From contig JADJHP010000014.1 in assembly GCA_016707525.1 (NCBI GenBank), positions 62,001-126,000 of the forward strand: a stretch of DNA of 64,000 nt, in the 5' to 3' direction. The stretch comes from Ignavibacteriota bacterium. Lineage in GTDB: Bacteria; Bacteroidota; Ignavibacteria; UBA10030; UBA6906. Numbering within the stretch: position 1 is the stretch's first letter; each line of letters begins with the position of its first letter. Of this stretch, positions 36,586 through 46,573 are shown piece by piece. Under the pieces are notes generated by a model. It made no database searches. It was not told the DNA's origin and was given only the letters and a program-made list of their open reading frames with translations. The position numbers and the translations under genes were made by a program.

Positions 36586-39410
36586 ATGGGAAAGCTGTCC
36601 ATGAACATGAAGAATCTCTCTATATCGCCAGCCACGGTGCGGGGGACAGCCCTCCTCGCGCTTGGCGTGTTCGTCGTGATCGCCGGAGTCACCTTCTACA
36701 ATATGGCGAGCATTCCGACGGACGAGAACGTGTTCATGACGTCGCCGTCCCGGATCATGATCACCGCCCCTATCCCGGCACGCCTGGAGGGCCTCCCCGG
36801 CCCAGGGTGGGCAAGGGGACTCTCGCCGGGAGCAGCCAGCTCACGAAGCTGGAACAAGGTGACCTTCTGACCATGGTGGAGATGGAGCCTGTTCGCACCA
36901 TCAAGGCCTCCCGTGAGGCCCTGGCGAAGGTCCGCGCTGATAGCGTGACGGTCAGAGCGTATCGCGCCAGCGCCGATGCGTATCTCACCTTCGTCCTCCG
37001 TACGGAAGAGTTGCGTCATGGGGCGTTCACCGAACTTCCACCCTCTGTCATTATTATCTCTGTCCTCCCGGGAGGCGCCTCGGACCGCGCGGGTATGCGT
37101 GTCGGCGATGTCATCTCACGCATCAACGGTGTGGGTTTCACCGATGCCCAGGATGCGGACGCAACGCTGCGCAGGGGAAAGAGCGGCACCGCCACGCTCT
37201 ATGAAGGATTCCGGGGGACCGATCCGATCGTTCTTCAGGTGAAGCTCACGCAGTTCGGCTTTCCGCTGTCCCTCCTGATCTTCTCGCTCACGGGCATCGC
37301 GTATATGCTCTTCGGGGCGTTCCTCATCAATAAGCGTCCCGATCTGGTCTCTGCCCGTACGATAGGATGGCAGTTCCTCGGCATGGGATTCGTCATCTCC
37401 GTGCTCCTCACGCGGCGCGAACCTGATCCCACACTCTTTGTGATAGGCCGGTTGCTGCTGGGGACCTTAGCGCTGTACTTCGGCACGGCCGCCGGCCTCC
37501 ATAGTTCCACGGTCTTCCCGGTGGACCGGACCAGCCATGCCCACCGGCGCTGGATCATCCCGGGGCTCTATCTGACCGCCCTGCTTTCTCCGCTCACACT
37601 CCTCGTGGGCCAGGAATCGTTCTTCTGGACCCTCTACATGGCGCTCCTTGTCGTGGCGGGGATCATCACGAAAGTGAACATCACACCGCTCCAGCCCGAA
37701 CAGAAGCGGATGATCCGTTCTCTCCGCTGGACGGTCCTCATCGTGAACGTCATCGTCGTGGCACTGACGATCGGACTGGCCATTGCAGGGATCGGCGGGT
37801 ATGCCGGATTTGTGGGGATCCTGCTTCTCGGTATCCCCCTGTCCTACCTCTATGTCATCGTCAGGTACCAGCTCATCGATATCGATTTCCGCATCCGGCG
37901 GAACGTGCAATACACGGCGCTCAGCTGGGGTTGGGGCATCCTGGTCGGTGTGCTTTTCATCCGGCTGCTCTTTGCCATCCCCGATCTTCCGATCGAGGTA
38001 CCCGGCATCACGGTCACCGGCCTGTCGGTGGAGATCGACCCGGCGCCGGCATCACCGGAAGATCGCGTGTTCCTCGAGCGTCTCATGATGCTTGCTGCCG
38101 GAGCGCTGGTCTGGATCAATCTCTGGTATCTCCGGAAATGGGGACAGGCGTTCATCGACCGGAAATACTATCGCACGCAATTCGACTATCGGCGGGCGGC
38201 AGCTTCGCTCGCCGAGGTCCTCTCGTCGCGGCTCTCCATGAACGACATCGCGCGCGGGATCGTTGAGGCCCTCGTGGACCTGATGCGGATACGCAGTGCA
38301 GGCTTGCTGGTCTTCCGCAACGGAAAGGAGTGCTGTTGCGAAGCGGTCGCAGGCCTCCCGCGCGAAGCGTGGGAAGGGATCGCATGCACATCCGGGGTCG
38401 ATCTTGCTGCAGCGATAGGCTCGCATGCACCCCCCGTCCGGGTTGCGCTTCTGCCTGCGGCAGTGGCGTCGCTCCTCGGCGAACACGGGTTCCAGGTTGT
38501 CGTGCCCATCCGCTCCCATGACCGCCTCGTCGGGGCATTGCTTGTCGGCGAGAAACTTGCGGATACATCCTTCGGGGAAGAGGACCTTGCGTTCCTGTCG
38601 GGTGTCGCGAAGCAGAGCGCGGTGTCCATCGACAACGCATTCCTCTATGAAGAGCACGCCGAGAAGGAGCGGATGCGCCACGAGCTGAATATCGCCCGGC
38701 GGATCCAGCTCAGTTCGCTTCCCTCTACCACGCCTGAGGTTCCGGGACTGGACATCGCCGGCATCTCGATCCCGGCACAGGAAGTGGGGGGCGATTTCTA
38801 CGATTACCTCGGGTGGAACGGGAAGGAACTCATGGTGGTGGTCGGGGACGTCAGCGGCAAAGGAACCTCGGCCGCGCTGTACATGTCGAAGGTCCAGGGG
38901 ATCCTCCGCTCGTTGTACGGGTTCGACTCGCCGCCGCGAGAGGGGTTCATTCGTGCCAACCGCCTGCTGTGCAGTGATCTCGAACGGTCCTCCTTCGTGA
39001 CCGCTCTGGGTGCCCGGTATGTGGCCGAGGAGAAACGTTTCACGCTGGTCCGCGCCGGCCATCTCCCCCTGTACCACTATCATGCCGCGGAAGGGCGGGT
39101 GGAACTTGTGCTGACCCGTGGTCTGGGCCTCGGATTGAACGATGCGGGAGTGTTCGCGCGCGAACTCGAGGGTCGGGATGTGGGGTTTGCGGCCGGGGAC
39201 GTCATGCTCTTCATCACCGATGGGGTGACCGAGGCAAGGAATGCATCGGGCGAAGAGTACGGCGACGCGCGCGTGGGTGCGATCCTGCAGGCCCATGCTG
39301 GCCTCCCGGCGACGGCAATGCGCGATGCGATCGCCGCGGATGTCCGTGCCTTTGGTGCCGGGCTGGAGCAGCACGACGATCAGACGATCGTCGTCGTCAA
39401 GGCGGTGTGA
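36586..39410 (+). CDS. RsbU-like PP2C phosphatase with TM, PDZ, polytopic and GAF domains (frameshifted)
   Basis: ATG 36586 opens 'MGKLSMNMKN' and a first membrane helix (~20-45). The initial frame closes at 36870; one missing C near 36801-36803 ('ggcccagg' for 'ggccccagg') explains this, and correction gives 941 aa. Domains: PDZ (~141-221, 'SVLPGGASDRAGMRVGDVISRING'), about seven membrane helices (~223-438), GAF (~541-688) and a SpoIIE/PP2C phosphatase (~700-940). The phosphatase shows 'GGDFYDYLGW', 'VVGDVSGKGTSAALYM', 'LFITDGVTEA' and 'HDDQTIVVV', with metal-binding aspartates present. Such phosphatases dephosphorylate anti-sigma-antagonist proteins. A periplasmic PDZ input suggests sensing of envelope state. 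It is divergent from the FadL operon. Confidence 0.82.
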
Positions 39411-39470
39411 TCTGCTTTTCGTTTTTCCATTCCGCTTTCGTATATTCCCTGATCGGATAACCGCTCTCTT

Positions 39471-40637
39471 ATGAAAGTCAACCGCGTGGTCGTCTTCTTT
39501 TCCATTGTCTTTGCCGTCTACTTCCTCATCAATGCGTACGTCCTCCGCCGCGGCATGCAGTGCTTTCCAGCGGGTGACCCGATGCGGTCGGTGATCCTGT
39601 GGGCTGGCCTCTTCCTTGGGATATCGTTCATTCTCGGACGCGTCCTGGAGAACTACTGGCTGTCCCACGTCAGCGACATCTTTGTGTGGATCGGGTCGTT
39701 CTGGCTTGCGGCCCTGGTCTATTTCTTCTTCGCCGTCCTGGTCATCGATCTGCTCCGTCTGAGTGCCGCGATCGTTCCCTGGTTCCCGGCGTCCGTGACG
39801 TCCGACCCGTACCCTGCGATGCGCATCCTCTTCTGGAGCGTGACCGCTGTAGTGGGCATGCTGCTCATCGGCGGCCACCTCAATGCGCGATTCCCACGCA
39901 CCCACCGGATCACCGTCCCGATCGCCAAATCCGCCGACGGTGCACGCGCGGTCCGCGCCGTGTTGATCTCCGACATCCATCTCGGTACGATCGTCGGACG
40001 GTCACGACTGCAGGGTATTGCGGAAGAGTTGGAGATACTGAAACCCGACCTCATCCTCCTCGCGGGGGACATCGTGGACGAGGACCTCGCGCCGGTCATC
40101 AAAGAGAACACCGGAGAGATCCTGCGCACGATCCACGCGCCCATGGGTGTCTATGGCATCACCGGAAACCACGAATACATTGGCGGTGCCGCGAAGGCCG
40201 TTGCGTATCTGCAGGAGCATGGCATCACCATGCTGCGTGACACCTCCGTGGTGCTTGCGCATGGCATCACGCTGGTGGGACGCGAGGACAGAAGCAGCCG
40301 CCAGTTCGGCGGGGAGCGGCGCAAGGATCTCACGAGTCTCCTTGAAGGTGTGAGGCGGGACAGGCCCATCATTCTCATGGACCACCAGCCGTTCGATCTG
40401 GATAGCGTCGTGGCGGCGGGAGTGGACCTGCAGCTGTCGGGCCACACGCACCACGGTCAACTCTGGCCCTTCAACTATATCACCACCATGGTGTATGAAC
40501 AGAGTTGGGGATATCTCAGGAAGGGGGAGACGCAGTTCTACGTCTCCAGTGGTGTCGGGAGCTGGGGCCCCCCGGTCCGCATCGGCAACCGCCCCGAGAT
40601 CGTCGAGATCACGATGACATTCGCCGGCCACCACTGA
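39471..40637 (+). CDS. Membrane-anchored metallophosphoesterase
   Basis: ATG 39471; 388 aa. Four N-terminal hydrophobic segments (~1-135) are followed by a calcineurin-like phosphoesterase domain with all metal-ligand motifs: 'LISDIHLG', 'LLAGDIVDED', 'GITGNHEY' and 'LSGHTHHGQL'. Family members hydrolyse phosphodiesters, or lipid pyrophosphates such as UDP-diacylglucosamine. Its TGA (40635-40637) overlaps the ATG of the sigma factor by one base, so the two are translationally linked. What it has to do with the downstream signalling system is unclear. Confidence 0.87.
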   Translation: MKVNRVVVFFSIVFAVYFLINAYVLRRGMQCFPAGDPMRSVILWAGLFLGISFILGRVLENYWLSHVSDIFVWIGSFWLAALVYFFFAVLVIDLLRLSAAIVPWFPASVTSDPYPAMRILFWSVTAVVGMLLIGGHLNARFPRTHRITVPIAKSADGARAVRAVLISDIHLGTIVGRSRLQGIAEELEILKPDLILLAGDIVDEDLAPVIKENTGEILRTIHAPMGVYGITGNHEYIGGAAKAVAYLQEHGITMLRDTSVVLAHGITLVGREDRSSRQFGGERRKDLTSLLEGVRRDRPIILMDHQPFDLDSVVAAGVDLQLSGHTHHGQLWPFNYITTMVYEQSWGYLRKGETQFYVSSGVGSWGPPVRIGNRPEIVEITMTFAGHH

Positions 40638-41215
40638 TGGACCACACCCGGGCGATCGATAGGCTGCCCGAAGGCGTGCTGGAACGCCTGGTCCGTGGCA
40701 TCCGTTCCGGTGACCGGGCATCGTTCCGTGACTTCTTCTTTCTGTTCCAACCCGATGTCTTCCGGTTCATCTTCCGGTTGACCCGCGACAGGCAGGTCGC
40801 CGAGGACCTCACGCAGGATACATTCCTGCGGTTCTGGGATGCGCGGGATCGCCTGGACGCAACGGGCTCCCCTGCGAGCTACCTGTTCAGGATCGCACGC
40901 AATCTGGTGCTGGACGAAGCGGACCGCCGGAAGCCTTCGCTGGAGATCACCGGCGCGCCGGAAGAGGTTCTCGTTCGCTACTCACGGGACCCGGAGGAAG
41001 AGTATGCCAGACGGCTTGCGGCCGATGAGGTTCTGAATGCGCTCACGTACCTCCCCGAACGCAGCCGGGTGGCGTTCGTGCTGAGCCGCTATCATGACAT
41101 GAACAATGACGAGATCGCGGTGACAATGCAGATCTCGGTGCAGACGGTGAAGAACCAGATAAGCCGCGCCCTGACCCTCCTGCGAAAACGTCTCGTCGAC
41201 GGCGACGGCGGATAG
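40637..41215 (+). CDS. ECF-type RNA polymerase sigma factor
   Basis: ATG 40637 overlaps the previous stop by one base; 192 aa. Sigma region 2 includes 'FRFIFRLTRDRQVAEDLTQDTFLRFWD', the usual core-binding and -10-recognition helices. Region 4 includes 'LPERSRVAFVLSRYHDMNNDEIAVTMQISVQTVKNQI', the helix-turn-helix for -35 binding. The FecR anti-sigma and TonB-dependent receptor directly downstream show that it belongs to the FecI/FecA-type trans-envelope signalling class. There receptor occupancy releases the sigma factor to transcribe the transport genes. Confidence 0.93.
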   Translation: MDHTRAIDRLPEGVLERLVRGIRSGDRASFRDFFFLFQPDVFRFIFRLTRDRQVAEDLTQDTFLRFWDARDRLDATGSPASYLFRIARNLVLDEADRRKPSLEITGAPEEVLVRYSRDPEEEYARRLAADEVLNALTYLPERSRVAFVLSRYHDMNNDEIAVTMQISVQTVKNQISRALTLLRKRLVDGDGG

Positions 41216-41337
41216 TACTTTTTTCTTTCTGCGCCGTATTCTCTATAGGCGGCAGGAAGCCTTTCCGGAAGTCCCTTCCAGATCACCCCGCCTCTTCGTT
41301 GCCTAAGTCCCGGCAGGTCATGCTCCGTTCTTCCCTG

Positions 41338-41374
41338 TGTCACAAGTCCAGCGGCGATTCTTTCTGATGTGACA
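41338..41374. promoter_or_regulatory. Inverted repeat upstream of the FecR gene
   Basis: TGTCACA (41338-41344) and TGTGACA (41368-41374) form a 7-bp dyad with a 23-base spacer, ending 24 bases before the FecR start at 41399. It lies in the 183-base gap between the sigma and anti-sigma genes, where an ECF-dependent promoter would be expected. The function is inferred. Confidence 0.4.
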
Positions 41375-41398
41375 ATGTGCCATCAAATCGGTTCCTCT

Positions 41399-42472
41399 AT
41401 GTCGTATCTTCAACGTATGGTCGATGTGCCGTTCATGGTGAAGGTCCTCCGGGGCCATGCCTCCCAGGAGGAACGCGAATTCCTGGATGCGTGGCTGAAG
41501 GAATCCGATGTTCACCGGGAGGAATTCGCGGCGGTTGCTGAGACGTGGGACAAGGCCGGCCGTGCCGGGGTTCCTGTCGTGCCCGACCCTTTGGGCCAGT
41601 GGGCCATTCTTGAATCGAGGCTGAACACTCCGGCCGATATCCCCGTTCCAGTTCACCCGGACCATGCACCGGTACGGATGCCGGAGCTCAGGCGGCGGCC
41701 GATGCGGGCGTTCCGGTCGATCGGGGTTGGCATGATGGTGCTTGTCGTCATGGCTGGCCTGACGTCCGGTATCTTCTGGCTGGCAGGCCGGAGCCACCCG
41801 GCGGCGACAGAGCGTTCCGTTCCGGGATCCATGATCGGCCCCGAGCGGGAGTACACGACGGCCAACGGCCGCCGTGCAATGATCCCACTGCCGGATGGGA
41901 CCGTGGTACACCTCAACGCGGCAAGCAGGTTGTCGGTCGATCCTGCGTTCGGAGGTACGGAACGGCGCGTGGTGCTCGAGGGTGAGGCCTATTTCGCCGT
42001 TGCGCCCGATCCTTCGAGGCCCTTCCGGGTGTACACCGGTGCGTCATTTACGGAGGTGCGGGGAACAGAGTTCGGCGTGCGGTACCGGCGCGACAAGGTT
42101 GACGTGGTCGTTTCCCGCGGAAAGGTCCGCGTCGTGAGCCGGAGCAAAGGCGGGTCGGTCGACCTCGAGAGGGGAGAAGGGGTGACCGCCACGGCGTCGG
42201 GTGAATTGTCAAAGCCGCATCGGGTGGACCTCCATACATCGCTCGCCTGGCGGGAGAACCGCATGGCATTCAAGAAGACCCCGCTCGAAGATGTTATGAC
42301 CGAGATCGAAGAAGTGTACGATATGCATGTGGAATTCAAGACCCCGGCGATCCGTTCGCGGACATTGACCGGGACGTTCTCCGTCGATTCCATCGATGTG
42401 GTCCTTTCCCAGATCGCGCTTGCCATGGATGTGTCCATTCATCGTGATGGCCGGACGGTGGTGGTGCGCTGA
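41399..42472 (+). CDS. FecR-family anti-sigma factor
   Basis: ATG 41399 ('MSYLQRMVDVPFMVKVLRG') is preferred over 41369; 357 aa. The N-terminal sigma-binding part ends in one membrane helix (~112-134, 'GVGMMVLVVMAGLTSGIFWLAG'). The periplasmic FecR domain follows ('TANGRRAMIPLPDGTVVHLNAASRL', 'VVLEGEAYFAV', 'VRGTEFGVRY'). The C-terminal DUF4974-like signalling domain ('AWRENRMAFKKTPLEDVMTEIEEVY') resembles the STN fold. It relays receptor occupancy to the ECF sigma. Its TGA overlaps the receptor ATG by one base. Confidence 0.92.
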   Translation: MSYLQRMVDVPFMVKVLRGHASQEEREFLDAWLKESDVHREEFAAVAETWDKAGRAGVPVVPDPLGQWAILESRLNTPADIPVPVHPDHAPVRMPELRRRPMRAFRSIGVGMMVLVVMAGLTSGIFWLAGRSHPAATERSVPGSMIGPEREYTTANGRRAMIPLPDGTVVHLNAASRLSVDPAFGGTERRVVLEGEAYFAVAPDPSRPFRVYTGASFTEVRGTEFGVRYRRDKVDVVVSRGKVRVVSRSKGGSVDLERGEGVTATASGELSKPHRVDLHTSLAWRENRMAFKKTPLEDVMTEIEEVYDMHVEFKTPAIRSRTLTGTFSVDSIDVVLSQIALAMDVSIHRDGRTVVVR

Positions 42473-44382
42473 TGACCACACGGCCACATCTCTTCCGGTT
42501 CCTGCTGCTCATCGGCCTGCTTCTTCCGGCCGGGCGTGTACTTCCCCAGGAAGGCGAAGGCGAGCCGGTGATGCTGGAGCCCGATGCTTTGAAGTTCGAC
42601 CCGGTCGCGGAGTGGGGCCAGATCACCGATGGCGGCACTTTTGCCAATGAGAAGATGGCGAAGCCCATCACGCTGGTGATGCGCGACCGGACACTGCGGG
42701 AGATCCTGGTGCGTGTGGGTGAGCTCGCCGGCGTTGAACTCGTCTTCAATGACGAGCGGGTGGCAGTTCGCGGTGTGAGCATCGCCGCGGAGCGCAAGCC
42801 GGTGCAGCATGTGCTGGATGAGCTCCTCCTCGGGCGCGGCATCAATTACGTCGTCTCTGCGCGCGGACAGGTGATCATCGGGAATGAACAGCGCGTTGCG
42901 GAGACCGTGGGCACTCTTCGGGGCGTAGTGCAGGGAAAGAACGGCGAGCCGCTTGTTGGTGCGCATGTCATGATCCGTGGGACGCGGATCGGTGCTTCCG
43001 CCGATGTGCTGGGGAAGTACACCATCCCGAAACTGCAGCCCGGGCTCTACACGCTTGAGATCTCGTGCATGGGATTTGCGAAGATCTCCCGTCAGGTGAT
43101 GGTGCGTGCCGGCGAGACCGTTGCGGCGGATTTCCTGATGGACGAGACGTCGTTCATGATCGGGGCCATCGAGGTGGTGGGTTCCAGCGACGCTCTGCCG
43201 CGCGAAGCACAGAGCAAGACCACGATTTCCAGCGCCGAGATCGAACACTTCCAGGCATCCAGTATCGGTGATGTTCTGGATCTCGTGCCGGGGGTGCAGA
43301 AGACCGAGAATCCCGGCCTCGGCAAGACCAGCCAGATCGCCCTCCGGGGCCGCGAGCTGGATGTACTTTCGTCGTTCGGGACACTGGTGATGGTGGATGG
43401 TATTCCGGTCTCCAACAATGCCAATCTTCAGTTCGAGCAGTACTCCGGTGCCAAGGCAGGCGCGACGACCATGGGGTCGGGGGCCGATCTGCGCACGATC
43501 CCGGCGGACAATGTGGCGTCGGTTGAAGTGGTGAGCGGCATGCCTTCGGTGCGCTACGGTGACATGACGTCAGGGTTGATCAATGTGCAGACGAAGATCG
43601 GGGCACAACCGAATCGCCTGAAGGTCAAGAATAACCCGGATACGCGGGAGGCGAACCTCGGTGGCGGATTCAATCTCGGAACCGATGGTCTGAGTTACAA
43701 CGTCAATGTGGCCAGGAGTGAACGCGACGTGCGCAAGGACGGAGATGAATACACCCGTCTGACCGGCCAGCTCGTCCACACGACGACGATGCTGGGTGAT
43801 GCCCTGACCCTCAGCTCGAAGGTCCACGGACAGAAGATCTTCGATGAGGAAGAGCCGAAGGGCGATGTGTACCGCACGCACAACTATAACCGCGGGCACA
43901 CGCTGGGCATTGCGGCGTGGGGGAAGTACTCCTTCGTGCCCGGGATCTCGGACCTGGAGTTCAATACCTATCTGACCTACAGGAGAGTGGACAGCCACCG
44001 GTCCAAACTCATCCAGGCCGATCTGCGGATCCTGCCGAATGGTGACACGATCTCTTCCTATATCGCACAGGTGGATTCCCGTGGCATTGAATGGACCATC
44101 GGCGGGAGGCTGGAGTGGAATAACACGTTCTTCACCGGCGATCTCATCCATCGGACTCTGGTGGGCATGGACATGCAATACAACGCCAACACCGGCGAGG
44201 GTCTGCTGCTTGACACACTGTACAATTACTATGGATCGCTGTCAGGGAGACTCCCGTATTCGTTCGACAGTATCCCCGGCCAGATCCTGGCGAGCATCTA
44301 TGCAGAGGACCGGATCGCGGGGCACTGGGGAGTCGATTTTGCTTTGACCTTCGGGGCGCGTTACGAAATGTATCGTCCGTAG
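42472..44382 (+). CDS. Signalling TonB-dependent receptor, N-terminal part (premature stop)
   Basis: ATG 42472 overlaps the FecR stop. Signal peptide to ~25, then an STN (secretin/TonB short N-terminal) domain (~65-140, 'ITLVMRDRTLREILVRVGELAG', 'VLDELLLGRGINYVV') that would contact FecR. A carboxypeptidase-regulatory-like domain follows ('LRGVVQGKNGEPLVGAHVMIRGT'), then the plug ('SIGDVLDLVPGVQ', 'ALRGRE', 'MVDGIPV', 'VEVVSGMPSVRYGDMTSGLINVQTK') and barrel strands. An in-frame TAG at 44380-44382 follows 'ARYEMYRP', yet the same frame goes on coding barrel strands. One substitution (TAG for AAG or CAG) would remove it. The corrected gene runs to 45455 (994 aa). Confidence 0.88.
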   Translation: MTTRPHLFRFLLLIGLLLPAGRVLPQEGEGEPVMLEPDALKFDPVAEWGQITDGGTFANEKMAKPITLVMRDRTLREILVRVGELAGVELVFNDERVAVRGVSIAAERKPVQHVLDELLLGRGINYVVSARGQVIIGNEQRVAETVGTLRGVVQGKNGEPLVGAHVMIRGTRIGASADVLGKYTIPKLQPGLYTLEISCMGFAKISRQVMVRAGETVAADFLMDETSFMIGAIEVVGSSDALPREAQSKTTISSAEIEHFQASSIGDVLDLVPGVQKTENPGLGKTSQIALRGRELDVLSSFGTLVMVDGIPVSNNANLQFEQYSGAKAGATTMGSGADLRTIPADNVASVEVVSGMPSVRYGDMTSGLINVQTKIGAQPNRLKVKNNPDTREANLGGGFNLGTDGLSYNVNVARSERDVRKDGDEYTRLTGQLVHTTTMLGDALTLSSKVHGQKIFDEEEPKGDVYRTHNYNRGHTLGIAAWGKYSFVPGISDLEFNTYLTYRRVDSHRSKLIQADLRILPNGDTISSYIAQVDSRGIEWTIGGRLEWNNTFFTGDLIHRTLVGMDMQYNANTGEGLLLDTLYNYYGSLSGRLPYSFDSIPGQILASIYAEDRIAGHWGVDFALTFGARYEMYRP

Positions 44383-45455
44383 AGCGTGTCCCTGAAAGGG
44401 TTGTGGGGTGATGGTGATCTCGTGCGGTCCCATCATGGATCGTTCTTCAATCCCCGCATGAGTCTGCTCCTGGGGTTCTCGGAGACCAATCAGCTCCGGC
44501 TGAGTGCGGGGTTCTCGTCGAAGTCTCCTCCGATGAGCGCGGTCTTCCCTCCGCCCGATGTGGTACGTTGGCGGAACCCGGGCAATGGTGCCCTGGTCTA
44601 TCTCCGGCCCGACCGCTGGGTCCCCGGACTTCAGGGGTATCGCGAGGGACAGATCGAGATGTCGTTCGATCAGAAGCTGTTCGGGTCGGCCGGGGTCACA
44701 CTCACCGGCTATTTCCGGGAACGCGACCACGAACCGGACGACAGATCCTTCCCACCTTCGTGACGACCCTGACCGGGGGAAAGACGGTCGCCTACTACGT
44801 TGATACGTACAATCTGTACATGAATGACGGGTGGACGAAGAGCAAAGGGATCGAGTTCAGTCTGCGCACGGGCACCATCCGGCCCCTCAATATGGAGTTC
44901 CGCATCGTCGGCTCCTACAGCAATTCCGTGTTCGGTCATACGACGTGGTCGTATGGCGAGAGTCCCGATGCCAGCCAGGGCCAGTTCCCGAACCACACTG
45001 TTGCAGGAACCGACACGATGATCGGTTGGTGGTATCCTTCCCTGGTCGAATGGCGGGACCGGCTGCTTGTCAATTACTACCTCCGCTATACGGTTGCACC
45101 GCTGGGGCTGTGGGTCACGGTACGTGCCGAACAGACCATCTGGGAACGTTACCAGTTCTCGAGTAAGGTTCCTGTCGATCGGTCGATGCTCACCCCGGCG
45201 GACCTGGTGCAGCGCGACTTCGATGAGGCGGTGCAATCGCGGTACCTCAAATGGCTGCTCAGTGTGAACATCAGCAAGTCGCTCTTCAAGGGGGCAGAGG
45301 TGTCGTTCTACATCAACAACGTTCTCGACGATCCCGCGATCACGCGGTATATGCGGACCGCGACGGAGAGCGATGAGCAGACCCGGAACCCGCCATTGTT
45401 CTACGGGCTGGAGTTCAGTATGGTGATCGATGATCTGTTCAGGAAGGGAGACTGA
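44383..45455 (+). CDS. TonB-dependent receptor, C-terminal barrel part (stop plus frameshift)
   Basis: This continues the receptor starting at 42472. Bases 44383-44740 stay in the original frame ('GSFFNPRMSLLLGFSETNQLRLSAG'). At 44742 one missing C ('gacgac(c)agatc') moves coding to frame 0, which runs to TGA 45455 ('TILPTFVTTLTGGK', 'WRDRLLVNYYLRYTV', 'NNVLDDPAITRYM', final 'GLEFSMVIDDLFRKG'). Without correction two orphan ORFs result. The spacing to the downstream lipoprotein gene (3 bases) and the intact neighbours argue that the receptor is functional in the organism. Confidence 0.8.
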
Positions 45456-45458
45456 TCC

Positions 45459-46559
45459 ATGCGGCCGATGCTCTTGATGCTCGTCGCGCTGATCGGTATG
45501 GCCGGATGTGTGCAGGATCCGCCGGTGACCGTTGACGGGAATGCGACGATCGTGGTGAAGGCCGTCTGGAATTCCAGCGGCAACGATTCGCTCCCGGTGT
45601 ATGTGCCGCTTGCCGGGGCAAAGGTGACGCTGATCTCCGAGTACGGGACGATGGTCCGGGCCACCGACCTCTCCGGCACGGTCACCCTCGATCACCTTCC
45701 CGCGTCGACGTACACCGTGTCTGTTCGTCGTGCCCATCCGCTTGATCCAGGCATCCAGCTGGTCGGGTCGGCGATAGGTCTCGTGGTGCGGTCGGGGCAG
45801 GTGTCCGCCGATACGGTCATGGCGAAACCCATTTCCAGCACGGGCATTGCGATCAACGAGATCTATGCCGCCGGGCCCATCAACAATATGTTCTTCTTCT
45901 ACGACCAGTTCATTGAGCTCTATAATGCCAGCGACAGCGTGCGGTATCTGGACGGGATGCTGGTTGCGCGCGTGTCCGGCAATAGTGACGCTGGTGAGAG
46001 CGGGCCCGGTGCGGATGAGGGGGGTGACGGCGACATCGATGGCGTGACGTACATCTTCCGCTTTCCGGGGGCGCCGGGGGGAACCGAGCACCCGATCCGT
46101 CCCGGCCAGTTCGTCGTTCTCGCGGTCGACGCGGTCGATCACAAATCCTTCTTCCCGAACAGCTTCGATCTGTCGGGCGCCGATTGGGAGTTCTATAACC
46201 AGTATTCGCCCGAGGATGTGGACAACCCGCATGTAGCGAATCTCATGAACATGCGCTCAGACCGGACCGTGGATTTCCTGATCAATCTCTCCTCTGATGT
46301 CATCGTGATCGCATCGGGACGGGATACGCTCTGGACGGATGGGATCGATATCGGCACGGTGGTGGATGCCGTTGAGTATCAATCGAGCGCACCCCCTGCG
46401 CTCAAGAAGACGCTGGACGCGCGGCTTGACCGGGGCGTTGCACTGAGCCCCCCGAAGTACAGCGGCCAGTCGATGCAGCGTGTGGAACCGGGGAGTGATT
46501 CGAACGATGCACTGCTGGACTTTGTGATCATTCCGGTCGCAACGCCGGGACGTCAATGA
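45459..46559 (+). CDS. DUF4876-like lipoprotein
   Basis: ATG 45459, three bases after the receptor stop; 366 aa. The lipoprotein signal ends at 'IGMAGC'. Residues ~25-115 look like a transthyretin/carboxypeptidase-regulatory fold ('VYVPLAGAKVTLISEYG', 'HLPASTYTVSV'). The rest resembles a lamin-tail-type beta-sandwich ('IAINEIYAAGPINNMFFFYDQFIELYNAS'). This plan and its position after a TonB receptor match the DUF4876 proteins of Bacteroidota. Surface-exposed lipoproteins of this kind usually act as ligand-capture partners of the receptor. The ligand is unknown. Confidence 0.8.
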   Translation: MRPMLLMLVALIGMAGCVQDPPVTVDGNATIVVKAVWNSSGNDSLPVYVPLAGAKVTLISEYGTMVRATDLSGTVTLDHLPASTYTVSVRRAHPLDPGIQLVGSAIGLVVRSGQVSADTVMAKPISSTGIAINEIYAAGPINNMFFFYDQFIELYNASDSVRYLDGMLVARVSGNSDAGESGPGADEGGDGDIDGVTYIFRFPGAPGGTEHPIRPGQFVVLAVDAVDHKSFFPNSFDLSGADWEFYNQYSPEDVDNPHVANLMNMRSDRTVDFLINLSSDVIVIASGRDTLWTDGIDIGTVVDAVEYQSSAPPALKKTLDARLDRGVALSPPKYSGQSMQRVEPGSDSNDALLDFVIIPVATPGRQ

Positions 46560-46573
46560 CGGAAAGGAATGCT

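Noticed and set aside
38052..39980. A 642-codon minus-strand open frame across the phosphatase and metallophosphoesterase genes
   Set aside because: It spans the boundary between two real plus-strand genes and shows only the composition of a shadow frame.
44380..44382. TAG read as pyrrolysine or programmed readthrough in the receptor
   Set aside because: No readthrough signal or pyrrolysine machinery is seen, and a second indel in the same gene makes a simple error or mutation more likely.
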